Under the pieces are notes generated by a model. It was not told the DNA's origin. It made no database searches and saw only the letters and a list, made by a program, of their open reading frames with translations. A stretch of DNA of 64,000 nt from Plicaturopsis crispa FD-325 SS-3 (lineage: Eukaryota; Basidiomycota; Agaricomycetes; Amylocorticiales; Amylocorticiaceae), in the NCBI GenBank assembly GCA_000827205.1, contig KN832555.1:342160-406159 (forward strand). Direction: 5' to 3'. Both the position numbers and the translations under genes were made by a program. This document shows positions 45,258-56,485 of the stretch, piece after piece. Numbering within the stretch: position 1 is the first letter of the stretch; the number at the start of each line of letters is the position of its first letter.

Positions 45258-46428
45258 TCAGGCTGATTCCGACCCGCTATCGTCATCTTCATCAGCCATC
45301 CCGTTTTTCCAGATTCCGTACATCCGTCTCCGGTTCGCGTCCCTCGTGTCCTCCTGACTGGCTACTTCAAACACCTTTCGTAGCAATGCTTTCCGCAGCG
45401 GAGACCGTGCCATGGCCCCCGCGGGAGAGGGTAAAGTGAAGCAGGCATTTGGAAGGAGGTTTGGGTATGTAGGTGTGCTCAGCCGCGGCCTTTTGCGACT
45501 CCGTGATTCCGAGTCCTCGGATGGGGGTGGCTTTAGGGCATCAAATAGTGAGTCAAAAAGCGCGGATTGGATGTGCTTGTACGTGGTACTTGTGGGCGTC
45601 CGTGCGGCAAGCGTAAGGAAGGGTGCAAGGATCGTCGCAAGTGGGGCTGGTTGCGAAGAAGGGGAAGTTGGATTTGCCATTATCTTGTCGAGTTCTTCGA
45701 GGTATATATCCGCAAGGTGGTATGGCAACCCGGCGGGGACACGTATATCATCAGGGCTAAGAGGAGATCGATGAGTGCCTACTCTTGCGAAGGAAAGGTT
45801 ATAACACACCACAACGGACCGCCTGCTCCAGTCAAGATTGCGTTGTATTCGTCGCATACGGCGCTGTCCCAGTCATTCAGCAAGAGTAGCCTGAAAGCCG
45901 CATTGACAAATCTTCGAACGAGCATGTAATACTTGTCCATTCTGTGTAACGTTTTAGCTTCTTGCCCTTGAAAACACATAACAAGTCGCACCGTAACCTG
46001 TCGATCCCGTTCCATTCTCGTACAGTCGTCTCCCAGAAGCCTCTTAGAAAGGCCAACGACAAGGAGGTCGTGGATATGGATAACACAATTTCGGCCAATT
46101 CACTTGCGAGCGCCTGCTGAACGAGAGGTTTATCGGACATCCAGAAACCTGTGGTACCTCCACCGTCAGATCAATCCAGTGCTTCCTGAGCTGTCAGACG
46201 CACAGTAGAATATGCCCTTCCATAGCTTCGTCATCTCAGTTTTAGGGAGTACATCTTCGGACGAATTCGACAGGAACGACGCGAGGTTTTTAATCGCCTT
46301 GTCGCGGGTTTTCTTGTCTGATCACAGGCTTGTCAACGTTCGACTGCGCCGCAGATTTATTCAGGAATCATACCCGTAGATGCAAGGTATTTGCCTAGCG
46401 GAGGAGTCGAGGTGGATGCAGCAGCCAT
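45258..46428 (-). CDS. rrp1: Ribosomal RNA processing protein 1 (Nop52 family)
   Basis: Nucleolar protein for 60S ribosomal subunit maturation. The start is at 46428 (MAAASTSTPPLGKYLAST), followed by exons with [73 protein letters not shown], then MDKYYMLVRRFVNAAFRLLL. The order fits the Nop52/Rrp1 domain, including the [14 protein letters not shown] and IDRLRMDKYYMLVR motifs. The next exon gives PDDIRVPAGLPYHLADIYLE. The C-terminus is basic (SRSRKRPRLSTP) then acidic (DEDDDSGSESA). Introns: after LAST, after FYC, after IDRLR and before SPDDIR. It is divergent from the HIUase gene, with 132 nt between starts. Confidence 0.88.
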
Positions 46429-46560
46429 AGATTGAAGTGCAGACTTTTTGACACTCCGATCAATTTTTCCTTGAGATAATTTCCGTCGCGTGGCGCGTGA
46501 TCGCCAATCTCGGTCCACGACTCTCGGAAACAAACGACGCACTCGCGGTCGCAAACGACC
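46429..46560. promoter_or_regulatory. Compact bidirectional promoter
   Basis: The 132 nt between the divergent start codons of rrp1 (minus) and the HIUase gene (plus) must contain the promoters and 5' UTRs of both. No element is named. Confidence 0.45.
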
Positions 46561-47124
46561 ATGTCTAAATCGCCTATAACTTGCCACGGTAAGCAGGGTC
46601 TGTTGTCGTGTAGAACCTGTTGCTTATTTGGTATTTGCAGTCCTTGACTCGTCGATCGGCAAGCCCGCGGCGGGGGTCGAGGTGCGCTTGCAAGAATACA
46701 TTGTCGATGCACTAGGTGCGGGGACAGATATGTTTGTACCAATGGCCACAGGGTGCGCGATCTTTCATCTCCACCCTATCTCGCGGCGGAAGGTATGAAC
46801 GCGGGTGCAACGCAGCAAGACCGACGCCGATGGCCGATGCCTGAATCTCCTGCCCGCTCCCGGGTCTGCCGAATCGAAAGAACACGAGACGGCACTCAAG
46901 GCAGGCGGGATGTACAAGATCGTGTTCAAAACGAAGGACTACTTTGAGAGTACGGACAGGAAGACGTTCTATCCTTGGGTAGAGGTGCGTGTACCTCTTC
47001 ATGCATGCCCCCAGATGCTGACGTGTGCACATAGATAACATTCACGGTAGTGAATCCCGAGGAGCACTACCACATACCTCTCTTGATCAGTCCGTACTCG
47101 TATACAACATACCGCGGAAGTTAG
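46561..47124 (+). CDS. 5-hydroxyisourate hydrolase (transthyretin-like)
   Basis: Second enzyme of urate degradation, hydrolysing 5-hydroxyisourate to OHCU. It has 132 residues from four exons: 46561-46588, 46641-46752, 46816-46984 and 47035-47124. The sequence starts MSKSPITCHVLDSSIGKPAA, with the conserved active-site His in CHVLD. It continues GVEVRLQEYIVDA, KTDADGRCLNLL, GMYKIVFKTKDYFESTDRKT and FYPWVEITFTVVNPEEHYHI. It ends in the family signature SPYSYTTYRGS. There is no peroxisomal targeting tripeptide at the end other than RGS itself, so location is open. All four exons are in phase. Confidence 0.92.
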
Positions 47125-47464
47125 GTCAGCGTTTACTGCACTGCCTATCCTTCATGTCGAGGACCCCATAGCCACCCGCAGCACCCGCACGAAACGCACA
47201 TGGCATGTACATAGATCAAAGCATTGCACGGGGACGCGGGATGGTACAGCATGTATCTACGCACGACAAAGCGACTATGAATACAAGCAGATCCGTCGTG
47301 CCTCGCATCACTCTATATCGCCCGCTCCGTGGGCCGACCAGGCCTGTAAATAGTACGTATGCATGTGAGATGTAGGGGGGAGATGGAAGGTGTCCGTGTG
47401 CGACAGTGGGTAGATCCAGAGTACAGGCAAAACAGAGACAGGGCAGAGACAAAGCGAGCGGCTC
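47125..47464. other. Convergent intergenic region
   Basis: 3' regions of the HIUase gene and UBC12. No other gene seen. Confidence 0.4.
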
Positions 47465-48296
47465 TTAAGGGACAAGCACCCTGTCAAACTGCGTGCCCTT
47501 GATGGATCGGCCTTGCATGGATGCTTTGACATTGGAAAGAAATTGCTCTCTGTGCTGCCGTAGCTCTATTGCCGCTTCTGTGAGATGAGAAAGATACGTC
47601 AGCTATAGGGTCTACGAGCGCCACACGCATAACCACGTACCCTTGTTCAGAGGATCGTCCGCGTTCGGCTCCAGGAAGAGGTATTGCAGGCCGACCATCA
47701 CAGAATTCAGGTTTAGCACCGGTTTCCAATCTTCTCGCAGGATGTTTAAGCAGACGTTTCCTTCCAGATCGACATTGGGATGGTAAATCTGTAAAATCTG
47801 CATTTCAGAGAGGCGGATCGTAAGATGAGATGGAGGCGACGTACGGTCTGCGTGCACTTGACCTTTGGCGGGTCGTGGGGATAATTGGTGTTGATAGCAA
47901 ATGAGAACACGAATGCGCCACCCTTGTACATGCCTAACGCGTCCATCGTCAGTGCTAATTCACGGCCATCTGGGCAGACACGCACCCTCGTCGGGCGTGA
48001 TGGTCAAAGTGAAGTTGAGCAGATCGGCGGGATCAGGGAAGTTGGTCTTCATCGTCGACGGAAGGTCTAGCTCAGTCAAATCTGCATGTCCCATCGATTC
48101 CGTGGTCAATACGAGATGTCTATCACTCGGGCGCGCGGGCGGATATGCTCACCTTTCTGCACACGGATTTGTGCGGCGCTAGTCTTGGGTTTCTTCTTCG
48201 CCGCCGCGTCCTCGTTCTTCTTCATGCTCCATATCTAACGCGTCAAACGGGTCAGCACTGTACGGTTGATAGATAAGCTGTATTCACCTTAATCAT
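47465..48296 (-). CDS. ubc12: NEDD8-conjugating enzyme Ubc12
   Basis: E2 enzyme that transfers NEDD8/Rub1 to cullins, activating SCF ligases. The start at 48296 gives MIK, a first intron, then [20 protein letters not shown]. This N-terminal extension is typical of Ubc12, where it docks on the E1. It continues [53 protein letters not shown] and [20 protein letters not shown]. The catalytic cysteine is in NVCLNIL, preceded by the HPN motif. The end is [38 protein letters not shown] and a stop at 47465. It has four introns of ordinary size. Confidence 0.92.
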
Positions 48297-49538
48297 GATC
48301 GTGTAGTGAAAGCCTCAGCGGGGGGTGTGGTGGTGGTGGTAGAGTAGAAGAAAGAATGGGTCAGCGTCTGACTCTAGAGGCGCGGCTTGGGCACGGCGTC
48401 TGTAAATGGACCCGACCGATTATCTCTTGCCTTCGACCACCATCACGCTGCCTGCATGCTGTCTGCTTTATTTGCTGGGTCTTTTGTCTGCGACGTTTCG
48501 GCTTGCTTTGAGCACGCACAATCGCGCGATTGCCGCCTCGCATTGAGGAATATGCAAGTACGGTACTGGGCCAGCTGTGCATGTACGTGCCGTGGCACAC
48601 GTACTAGTAACCATTACTCGTGCGCTTACGGTCCACCAATACTATACAGATTTACTAGATACCGTTCACTCATGAAGAGGATGGTCAATCTGGCTATGAC
48701 ACCTCTTCACCGCCGCGCACATCGACGCAACCGCGCGACCGAGCGGAAACCCCCTGGTCCCTGGAACAGTATCCCAGCACACTTCACCGGGTTCATCCCA
48801 TTCATACCTTGTATCCTCCCTGTAACCACAAGATATCCTGTATATGCAGCATACAGACCACTTACCCAGTGCCATCACGACCCCGACCTGACATGGGACT
48901 AAATAAATTCTGCGGGCGACTCGATGCCCTCCGGTTTCGCCATCCAAAAACTTGGCAGGCACTTTCAGCCACAAGATGATAAATCTTCAAGCGATTCCGG
49001 TCAGCACTCATGCGGGTCCGGATATGGTCACCTCCTGGCAACCTGCTCAACTCATGGCGCTCGTAGCCCTGACGTCATCGTTGGTGTACTCTTGTCGAAT
49101 ATCCCGTATTTGCCAGCTCCCAGAAATCTGTTGACGTGCGTAGACGTGCGTACACTGGGAACATGTCGGTCAAGTAGCAACGGTAAGAAAATGAAGCGCT
49201 GCTGACTTTTTCCCATTTCCAGGACTTTGTATTTTCCGCATATAAGACAGCCCAAGGTGGCTCCGCGGAGCGCGTAGGCCCCTAGAACAAGGCCGCTTCC
49301 GTTTCAACTCGAGGTTGTGCGCACCATGAAACGCGCATCAAGTATACCTGCGAAAGCCCGCTGATACGAAGAACAAGCCACGAAATGGGCGCGGCGTAAC
49401 ACTTTAGCATGACACCAGTACCTGACGGGTTTCTGACGTCAGTTCCCTTCGCCGCTCTTTCAAACAGCCCGACACCCATCCTATATAACACCAGCAAGTG
49501 TCATCGCTCGGTTCGAACCCAATCAACCACCCATTACC
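48297..49538. other. Intergenic, no gene recognised
   Basis: About 1.2 kb between ubc12 and a dehydrogenase. A plus-strand open frame at 48387-48902 is Cys/Arg/His-rich without a domain and is judged non-coding. A small TG-rich run (GGTGGTGGTGG) sits at about 48331. Confidence 0.4.
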
Positions 49539-51129
49539 ATGCAGCCATCGTCTATCGCAATGACATCGACAACAGTTCCCAAGGAATTCACTAGAGGCTA
49601 CCGTCCACCTGTGCAGAACCAGGACGATATACCCGGGTCTCAAATCCGCCTGGACCCGCCCCCACTCGACGATGTGACTGCCGATGGATTGCCCTACAAG
49701 TCTTCAGGAAAGCTTGAAGGCCGAGCGATCATCGTTACCGGCGCTGACAGCGGGATAGGAAGGAGTATAGCCATCCTCTTCGGTGGGTGTTGCGTCTACG
49801 GATTCTGCGACGCAGCCATTTATGATTGCCTTTGCCGAACATGCAGCACTGGAGGGAGCCGACTTGACTCTGGCGCATCTTCCACAGGAAGAGCACGAGG
49901 CCAGACTCGTCGAGGATGCTGTATCCAAAAAGACAAACGGAAAACGAAGAGTTTTGCTCGTTTCCGCCGACTTGACCGACGAAAATGCTAGCCAACCTAT
50001 CATTGATAAGCATCTAGCATTCCACGGACACCTTGACACTCTGTATGTCTTTATTCTTCCATTCCCTCGTCTCGCGCCGTTACTTAACATCTGACTGTGC
50101 TACGCAGTATCCTAAATCACGGAACTCAAATCTCCCAAACCAATCTCGTGAACATGTCCTCCGACCAGTGGCACGCGACGTTCAACACCAACATCCATTC
50201 ATTTTTCTATCTTACCCGCGCTGCGATCCCCCACCTCCGTGCTTCGCCCACCGCTCAGCCTACCATCGTCATGAACGCTAGCGTCAACATGGCAATCGGG
50301 CACCCAGAACTCATCGACTACACGTCCACCAAGGGAGCCATCCTCGGATTTTGCAGAGCGCTGAGCAACCAAATCGTCGGAGAGACGGGTATCAGAGTCA
50401 ACAGTAGGTGTTCTTCATCGCGTTCACCGACAATCGTACTGATGATTGTTGCATATCCAGTCGTCGCGCCAGGGCCTATTTGGACACCATTAATGTACGC
50501 GTTCAGTCTTTCTTGCCTTTATCTACATATTTCGTTATCCTTCGCTTCCTCCTTGTCGTGCCAACTCTCACCCTGCCTCGTGCTTCCTCCCTCCCCTCTT
50601 CCTACGGTAACCATACAGACGCGCATACACGCGCGATGGGCCCATCTTCCCCTTCACCTACATGATCTCCCCCGTCTCCGTCCCCGAGGCCGCCCGGCCC
50701 CCGGGCGTGCTCCTCGTCCCCTCCCCGGACGTGGTCCTGCACCGCCTGGACGGACGCGGGGGTGCATGGGGTGTGGGTGCAGGGGCTGTGGATGATCATG
50801 GGACCCGACTCACCGAGCTCGTATAGCGGAGCAGTTTGGTGGTGTTTGGTGGTGGTGTTCGTCATTGTGAGTTGGCGTGCTCACCCGGAATCACACATAC
50901 AGCCCGGCGACGATGACGGAGGAGTCGAAGGAGAGTTTCGGCACCACGACACCCATTGGGCGCGCGGGTCAGCCGGTCGAGGTCGCGACCTGCTTCGTCT
51001 TCCTGGCGAGTGCCGATTCTAGTTATATCAGGTTCGTCGTATGCATCGTTCGGGACTGTAGCTTGATGGTTGACGAGTGTTTTTAGTGGGCAGACGTTGC
51101 ATGTGAATGGAGGGGTCGTCATCGCATAA
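49539..51129 (+). CDS. Short-chain dehydrogenase/reductase (glucose-dehydrogenase-like)
   Basis: SDR with the long N-terminal arm of the YhdF/GsiB-type group (YRPPVQNQDDIPGSQIRLDP). The cofactor motif GRAIIVTGADSGIGRSIAIL follows, then GADLTLAHLPQEEHEA, RRVLLVSADLTDENAS and ILNHGTQISQTNLVNMSSDQ. NTNIHSFFYLTRAAIPHL precedes the serine motif TIVMNASVNMAIGHPEL and the active site YTSTKGAILGFCRAL. Then VVAPGPIWTPLI, PATMTEESKESFGTTTPIGR and GQTLHVNGGVV lead to the stop at 51129. Catalytic Ser, Tyr and Lys are present. The intron 50495-50902 is 408 nt, far longer than others here, yet phase and homology fit on both sides. Confidence 0.85.
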
Positions 51130-51481
51130 GCTCGGGAGGCCGAGAGAGAATCATAGAGGAATATAAATCATCATGCATCATGTAGCATTACTTACCTTCC
51201 AAATCATTTCATTGCTTCTCTAGCTTCCCTGGTCAAACTTGAAGCTTGAAGTAGATGTTATGCCCAAAGCAAAGCACCTGGTCAACATCTGTCCATTCGC
51301 AATATAATATACAAGATAGCAGTTCCAAGATCAAGCATTTAGAACATCTAGGACGCAACGACGACGGTAGTCAGCTGTGAAACATAATGCATCATGAGCA
51401 CTACTAAGCAAAGGACGCAGGAGGGTGACGTACCGTATTTGCGCTACACATACTACAGAGTGCATGTCATCGGACAGCAGT
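51130..51481. other. Convergent intergenic region
   Basis: 3' regions of the dehydrogenase and the Dap1-like gene. No other gene seen. Confidence 0.4.
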
Positions 51482-52221
51482 CTACGCAGCAATCGCGTCA
51501 TTTTCGACGAGCTTTCCACACACGATGTACTTCCCCGTGAAATGCTCAATCCACCCTGTCGCAGAGCGTCAGTGCCGGGTCAACGGGAATTGTTGAGCTA
51601 GCTGTACCTTTCATGTTCTCACTGGGTAGGACGAAACAGTCAATATCCTGCAGAGACGGGGAATGATAGAAGGAACGCACATCTCATCTGGTTTGAGGTC
51701 AGAGAGTTTGTCCAGCGGCTGGTCGATGGGAGTGAGCATTTCTGGGGACATGGATATGTTCAGTGCACAGAAAGCATGGGCGACTTAGAATGGCCATACC
51801 TTCGTCGAACGACTGCTTCGCCATCCCGCGCGACGCATCCCGTCCAGCAAAGTTGCCATACATCCCATCTACCACGAGCGGTCCCTATCAAACTCTGCGC
51901 ATACATAAGCGCAAAAAAGCAAAACGCACTCGGGCCATAGAAGTTCCTCCCCGCCGTGACATCAAACACCGTCCCATCAATAGCAAGCAATATGCGCCCG
52001 CCGTCCACGCCGTTGAACGGCGCGAGCGTCTTCGGCGTGTACGTCTTGTACAGCACGGTTGGCGGGTGCGCGGCGGGGATCCACGAGTAAGACGCCTTGA
52101 ACTCGTTCGGTGTCTTGGTGGGCGGGGTGGTGGAAGGGAAGAGGATGCGCTGCACGGAGTATATGATGTAGAGCAGCAGCGCGGTGTTGATGGGCGTGCC
52201 GAAGTTTAGTTCGAGACCCAT
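51482..52221 (-). CDS. Cytochrome b5-fold heme-binding protein (Dap1/PGRMC-like)
   Basis: Membrane-associated progesterone-receptor-like protein; in yeast Dap1 binds heme and supports sterol-synthesis P450 Erg11. It starts MGLELNFGTPINTALLLYII (N-terminal membrane helix). TYTPKTLAPFNGVDGGRILL, AIDGTVFDVTAGRNFYGP and, after an intron, NGMYGNFAGRDASRGMAKQS follow. The FYGP...YGNFAGRDASRG stretch is the family signature. Later exons give EMLTPIDQPLDKLSDLKPDE and ENMKGWIEHFTGKYIVCGKL. The end is VENDAIAA with the stop at 51482. It is probably in the ER membrane. Confidence 0.88.
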
Positions 52222-52698
52222 TATGGAGGTTGTTGTGGGTAGGTAGTAGCAGTGTACTGGGAGGAGAATACTACAGCTAGCTATCAATGAGTGCGGGGAA
52301 GAGAAAGTGTAGACGAGAAGTTTGCAATTTGACAGTGAGAGAGACGAAGATGAAAGTGGAAGACGGCCGCGCGCCTCGGTCGACCGTCGAGTCGCTCCAA
52401 GTGGCAAGAATTACAAGTTTGGGCCAAAAATGTGGACTTTGTAGGTACATACAGAAAGGTAAATACAAGCTGGGTATATACGACAACTACAAGGTACTGA
52501 TATTGTCCAACTCCAGTTGTCGCCTGAGGCCTGAACTATTGGGCGTCACTTCCCAATATCCTCGATATGCAGCTGCCCTCAAAAGGCCAACTGACGAAAG
52601 GGCGCGGCAAATCATGCCAGGAGAGCGATAGACTTCAGCTCACTGAAGAATAATAATGCTAAGTCGGCTTGATCATATCATTCATGATTAACTGGAAC
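52222..52698. other. Intergenic, no gene recognised
   Basis: Upstream of the Dap1-like gene and 3' of the dioxygenase. Nothing further seen. Confidence 0.4.
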
Positions 52699-53972
52699 TC
52701 ACTTCTGCACCTGCTGCCCCACTTTCATCACCTCGTACACCTCCGCGTTGGTTTCTTGACCAAGGTTCACCGACCCTGCACGCCTTTGCAGGGCCTCAAT
52801 GGGCCTCAGCTCGAAATCCGAACTCAGATGCCAAAAGAAAGTCGACGATATACGGATCATCGGGCGCCCAGGTGCCTCTCTGGCACGCCTTTCCATCGCC
52901 GCGCGCGTAGCGGCGTTCACTACGACTTCGTGGTACCCGGCTTTGACAAGACCACCCGTGAGGTGCTCAAGCTGCTTGCCCGCTTGGACGAGCAGGTATT
53001 GGCCGCCGGGCGGGAAGGACACGGGAATGCGCGAGCCCGTGTTGCGTGCCCAGATGTTCAGGCCTGGATAGCGCGAGCGGCCATGGATAGTGAGGAAATT
53101 GAGGTCCGTGTGGAAACCAGCGAGGATGGTATCCAACTCGCCGTGTTTCGTGAGGTCGGACGCGGTTGGTGCCAGGATGTGAGGACTGCAAACATACATA
53201 AGGCCTCGCTAAAATACGACACAAGTAAGCAATACGTGAGCACATACCCATATCTTCCTGCGTCGCGGAAAGTACTTTTGGGTAGGCCGAGACCAAGTGC
53301 AGCCATTTCAGCCACGTCTCCGACACTTGCATTGTCTTCAGATGTATTGCATTGCTTATAAAGTATATGACACTCACGCAGTCCTCATGGTCTTCCCCCA
53401 GGTCTCCATCGTCTGCGTCCAACGCTGCTTGATGTGCTCAGTCTCGGTCGAAGGAACCACGTTCGCTAAGTTCAGGCCGGGAAACTCCGTCTGATAAGGC
53501 GGGGCTTCCCCCATCCGCCAGAAGAATCTGCATTTTGGATCCGGATTATGCGCACTGATGTCCAACGGTCGTTCCTCTGGAGCGAGGCCTTTGATCACGT
53601 CGAGACACGGCGGGTGTGCAGCACAGCGCGGCTTCTCCGTGTTCTCGAGGGTTACTCCGATCTGGTATCCAACCTCCGGACGTGAGTCGCGCTCGAGCAC
53701 GGAGGTCGGCTGGGCGAAGTAGTCCTCCATCAGGTCAAGAAATGCCGCGTTATCTGACTCGGAGACGCGTGAATCATGGACGAGAAGAGCGCCATATGTG
53801 ATGAGCGCGTCTGCGGCCTACGATAAACTCAAAATCGATTAGAAACCGCGGCGCGTGAGCCGTCACGGTGATCGTAGCTCACTTTCTGACACTCTTTGGC
53901 AATAGACTCTGGATCGGCAGTCGTCGAAAGAAAAACGTCGAGATCAACGACGGGCAGAGTAGCCACGGACAT
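52699..53972 (-). CDS. 2-oxoglutarate/Fe(II)-dependent dioxygenase-like protein
   Basis: Isopenicillin-N-synthase-like fold. The start at 53972 gives MSVATLPVVDLDVFLSTTAD, then DALITYGALLVHDSRVSESD, NAAFLDLMEDYFAQPTSVLE, FFWRMGEAPPYQTEFPGLNL and MAALGLGLPKSTFRDAGRYG. The catalytic part is GFHTDLNFLTIHGRSRYPGL with the H-x-D iron ligands. It is followed by PPGGQYLLVQAGKQLEHLTG and GLVKAGYHEVVVNAATR, where the distal His of YHEVVV fits the third ligand. The expected 2-oxoglutarate-binding Arg lies near AATRAAMERR. The substrate is unknown. Introns interrupt after QK, after KTMR and after RYG. It is divergent from the F-box-like gene (195 nt between starts). Confidence 0.75.
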
Positions 53973-54167
53973 TGCAAGTACTGTTGTGGCCGCGGTGTAA
54001 AGATGAGAACCAATCGAGATCGTGGAATTGGCTACAAGGATCCATTGTTGACGTTTGTTATTTTCACAAGGCTGTCACAAGGAATGAAAAAGTTCAACTT
54101 CATTGACTCAGGCTTGTCCGAGTCGTTGACCACAACCCACCAGCACCGACAAGCCAACGACGGCAAG
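53973..54167. promoter_or_regulatory. Divergent promoter region
   Basis: 195 nt between the start of the dioxygenase gene (minus) and the start of the F-box-like gene (plus), presumably serving both. No element named. Confidence 0.35.
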
Positions 54168-55945
54168 ATGCATCGATGCCTTTCCATTCTGGATGTCCTC
54201 CTCGCCGTATTCGAAGATGATGTTATATCTCCAGCAGACCTTGCATCGCTTGCAAGAACATGCAAAACATTTTCAGGACCCGCGCTGGATATCCTTTGGC
54301 GTTATCCAGCCTGCAACATCGCAACAATATTGGGAACCATGGCCCCAGATTTATGGAGTTTGGACATGAATGGATTCGAGGAGCAACTTCTGGTGAGTCC
54401 ACTGAGAAGGCTTGAAACAACTCAAAGGACGGTGCAGAATGAAAGAGCATTTTGGCGGCTCAGCACTCAGGGGGCAGGAAACTTCTTTTCGAGTAAAATA
54501 TATTGCGTGCAATAATCAGAAGCTGACTATGGCTGCATTTTCAGTCTTTGAAAGGACCCATCTCATCAAACCATTGGACAAGGCTCATGTTCTACGCAGA
54601 TCGAATCAGAAGCTTATGCTTCGCCTTTTGTGAAGATACTACTGCCACTGATTCGGATGGTTTGAGTGTTCCATATCCGTATCAACTTGTCCCGGATGCT
54701 ATCATCGCCCTGATGTCGTCCGCCCCGTCTTTCCCCGTTGCGCGCAACCTCAAGACGCTACATATCAATATTGATAGCCCGGAGACTTTGCTATCCTGCG
54801 TGCGGCTCTTTCTTGGACCTAGTGTCACCGACTTGAGGTTGATTGTTGGCAAAGAGGACGTCTCAGACCTGGGCGACTCGTTGGTGTCGACCATGGTATC
54901 GATGTGCCCAAACGTCAAAACCGCTCATCTCTTCGTCGACACGCTATACACTGCCCCATACATATCCGACCTGGTTTGGCCACAAATTGAGCAGTTCACT
55001 TGTGAGTGGGTTGTCACTGCATCTACACTGCTCGGCCTCTCTGTGGTACCAACACTGCGTCGGTTGGACGTTCAATGGGACCCGACGACCCTTGACACCG
55101 AGACAATCACCAGTGCCTCACAGACAACAGCTCGTTTCTCGAAGCTACAGTGGCTCACACTGCGTTGCCGTGAATTTTGTTCACTTGGAGAAATTTCCCG
55201 TATAATGCGATTGTCGCGTTGGCCTGGCTTGGAGAGCTTCGAAGTTCGCGTACTATCCGACCCGGGGAGCCATCGGCATGTGCACACGGCTTCAGACTGG
55301 TACACGCTCATCGCCGAACTGAGCGACAGATGCTCGACAAGCGTCTTGAAGAGGATCGTACTAGAGGGTGCAACCTGGCCTGCGGGCTTCGATGATTCCT
55401 CCCTCCGCATAGCATCTTTGGCTCCCTTGTTCTCCTTTCCCCACCTTACCCACCTGACATACGCCATTGGATTCCCGCTCGATCTGGAAGATGCAGACTT
55501 GGAGACAATGGCTCGCGCATGGCCTGCGCTAGAGTCCCTCCAAATCTCCAAGCCTTATAGATGGAAGAAACGATCAGGAATCACGATGCGGGGATTGGCA
55601 AATTTCCTCGGATTGTCTCCAAATTTGCACCACCTCGATATCTACATCGACGCTACCACTTCCCTCTCCGAATACCCCATGGATAGCCTCGCATTGGCCA
55701 ATCACAAAATAACCGAAATTACCGTCGGAGAGTCCGACATTAAAGACTCTGTCGCCATCGCCGTTATATTGTCAGGAGTACTTCCCAACCTTCGCCGCAT
55801 CTCCGCAACTTCGGGGGACAGGGCCGGTGTGACTCAGCTTGCCCGGTGGCGTGAAGTCGAGAGGATGCTAGATCCGTTCGCCGTAGTTCGCAAGGACGAG
55901 AGAAAGCGATGCATCGTCGCCGCTCACGGAGGAGCGTCATCGTAG
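54168..55945 (+). CDS. F-box-like protein, second family, intact
   Basis: Predicted 541-residue protein from two exons (54168-54392, 54545-55945) with a 152-nt intron. The opening MHRCLSILDVLLAVFEDDVI, then LASLARTCKTFSGPALDILW, is a degenerate F-box. The rest is leucine-rich and repeat-like: HWTRLMFYADRIRSLCFAFC, LKTLHINIDSPETLLSCVRL, LRRLDVQWDPTTLDTETITS, SFPHLTHLTYAIGFPLDLED and MRGLANFLGLSPNLHHLDIY. It ends WREVERMLDPFAVVRKDERK. Mushrooms have large families of such proteins, thought to be SCF substrate adaptors. The function of this one is unknown. Two damaged relatives are at 33424-34624 and 61979-63525. Confidence 0.75.
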
Positions 55946-56485
55946 CTGTTCGTCAACCTCACTTTGTACGTCAATATATCCCCTCGCTCGTGTTCCATTT
56001 CATTCGTCGATTTGCAGCTGACACCTCCTTTCACATTTTGTATAGGTTTCGCGAGTACGGCGGTGTTGCTTTTGCGCCGTTGCTGTGATTATACCGGATA
56101 CGATAGCAGCGTTTCGCTGCTTTCTTGTCAGGACCGTGCGCCGAAGTAGCAGGTCGCACAGTCCTCTTTCCATGTCCCTCCGTGTTCAAACTTCAACACT
56201 GCCCGTCGTTCTTGTTACTGCCTCATTTCCCTTGTCCGTGTTATTCAATGCTCTTGCCAGTCTCTCCATGATTTCGTATCGTAGCGTTGCTGAGAGAATT
56301 TTTTGGTCGTCCCCAGCTATTCACTTTACAGAAGAACACGTATATCTTGCCCTCCCTGCATGTACTAGCAGGCATTCCATGCAGCGCTGTCCCCATCGTT
56401 ATTTTGACGAGTCGTATAGTTCGATGGTTGTATAGCCGTATATTGAAAAATGGCTACATGATACAGATGACATCGCTACAATTCT
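55946..56485. other. Convergent intergenic region
   Basis: 3' regions of the F-box-like gene and the GNL1-type GTPase. No other gene seen. Confidence 0.4.

Noticed and set aside
48387-48902. 171-codon open frame on the plus strand
   Set aside because: Cys/Arg/His-rich sequence without domain or splice support, in an intergenic region.
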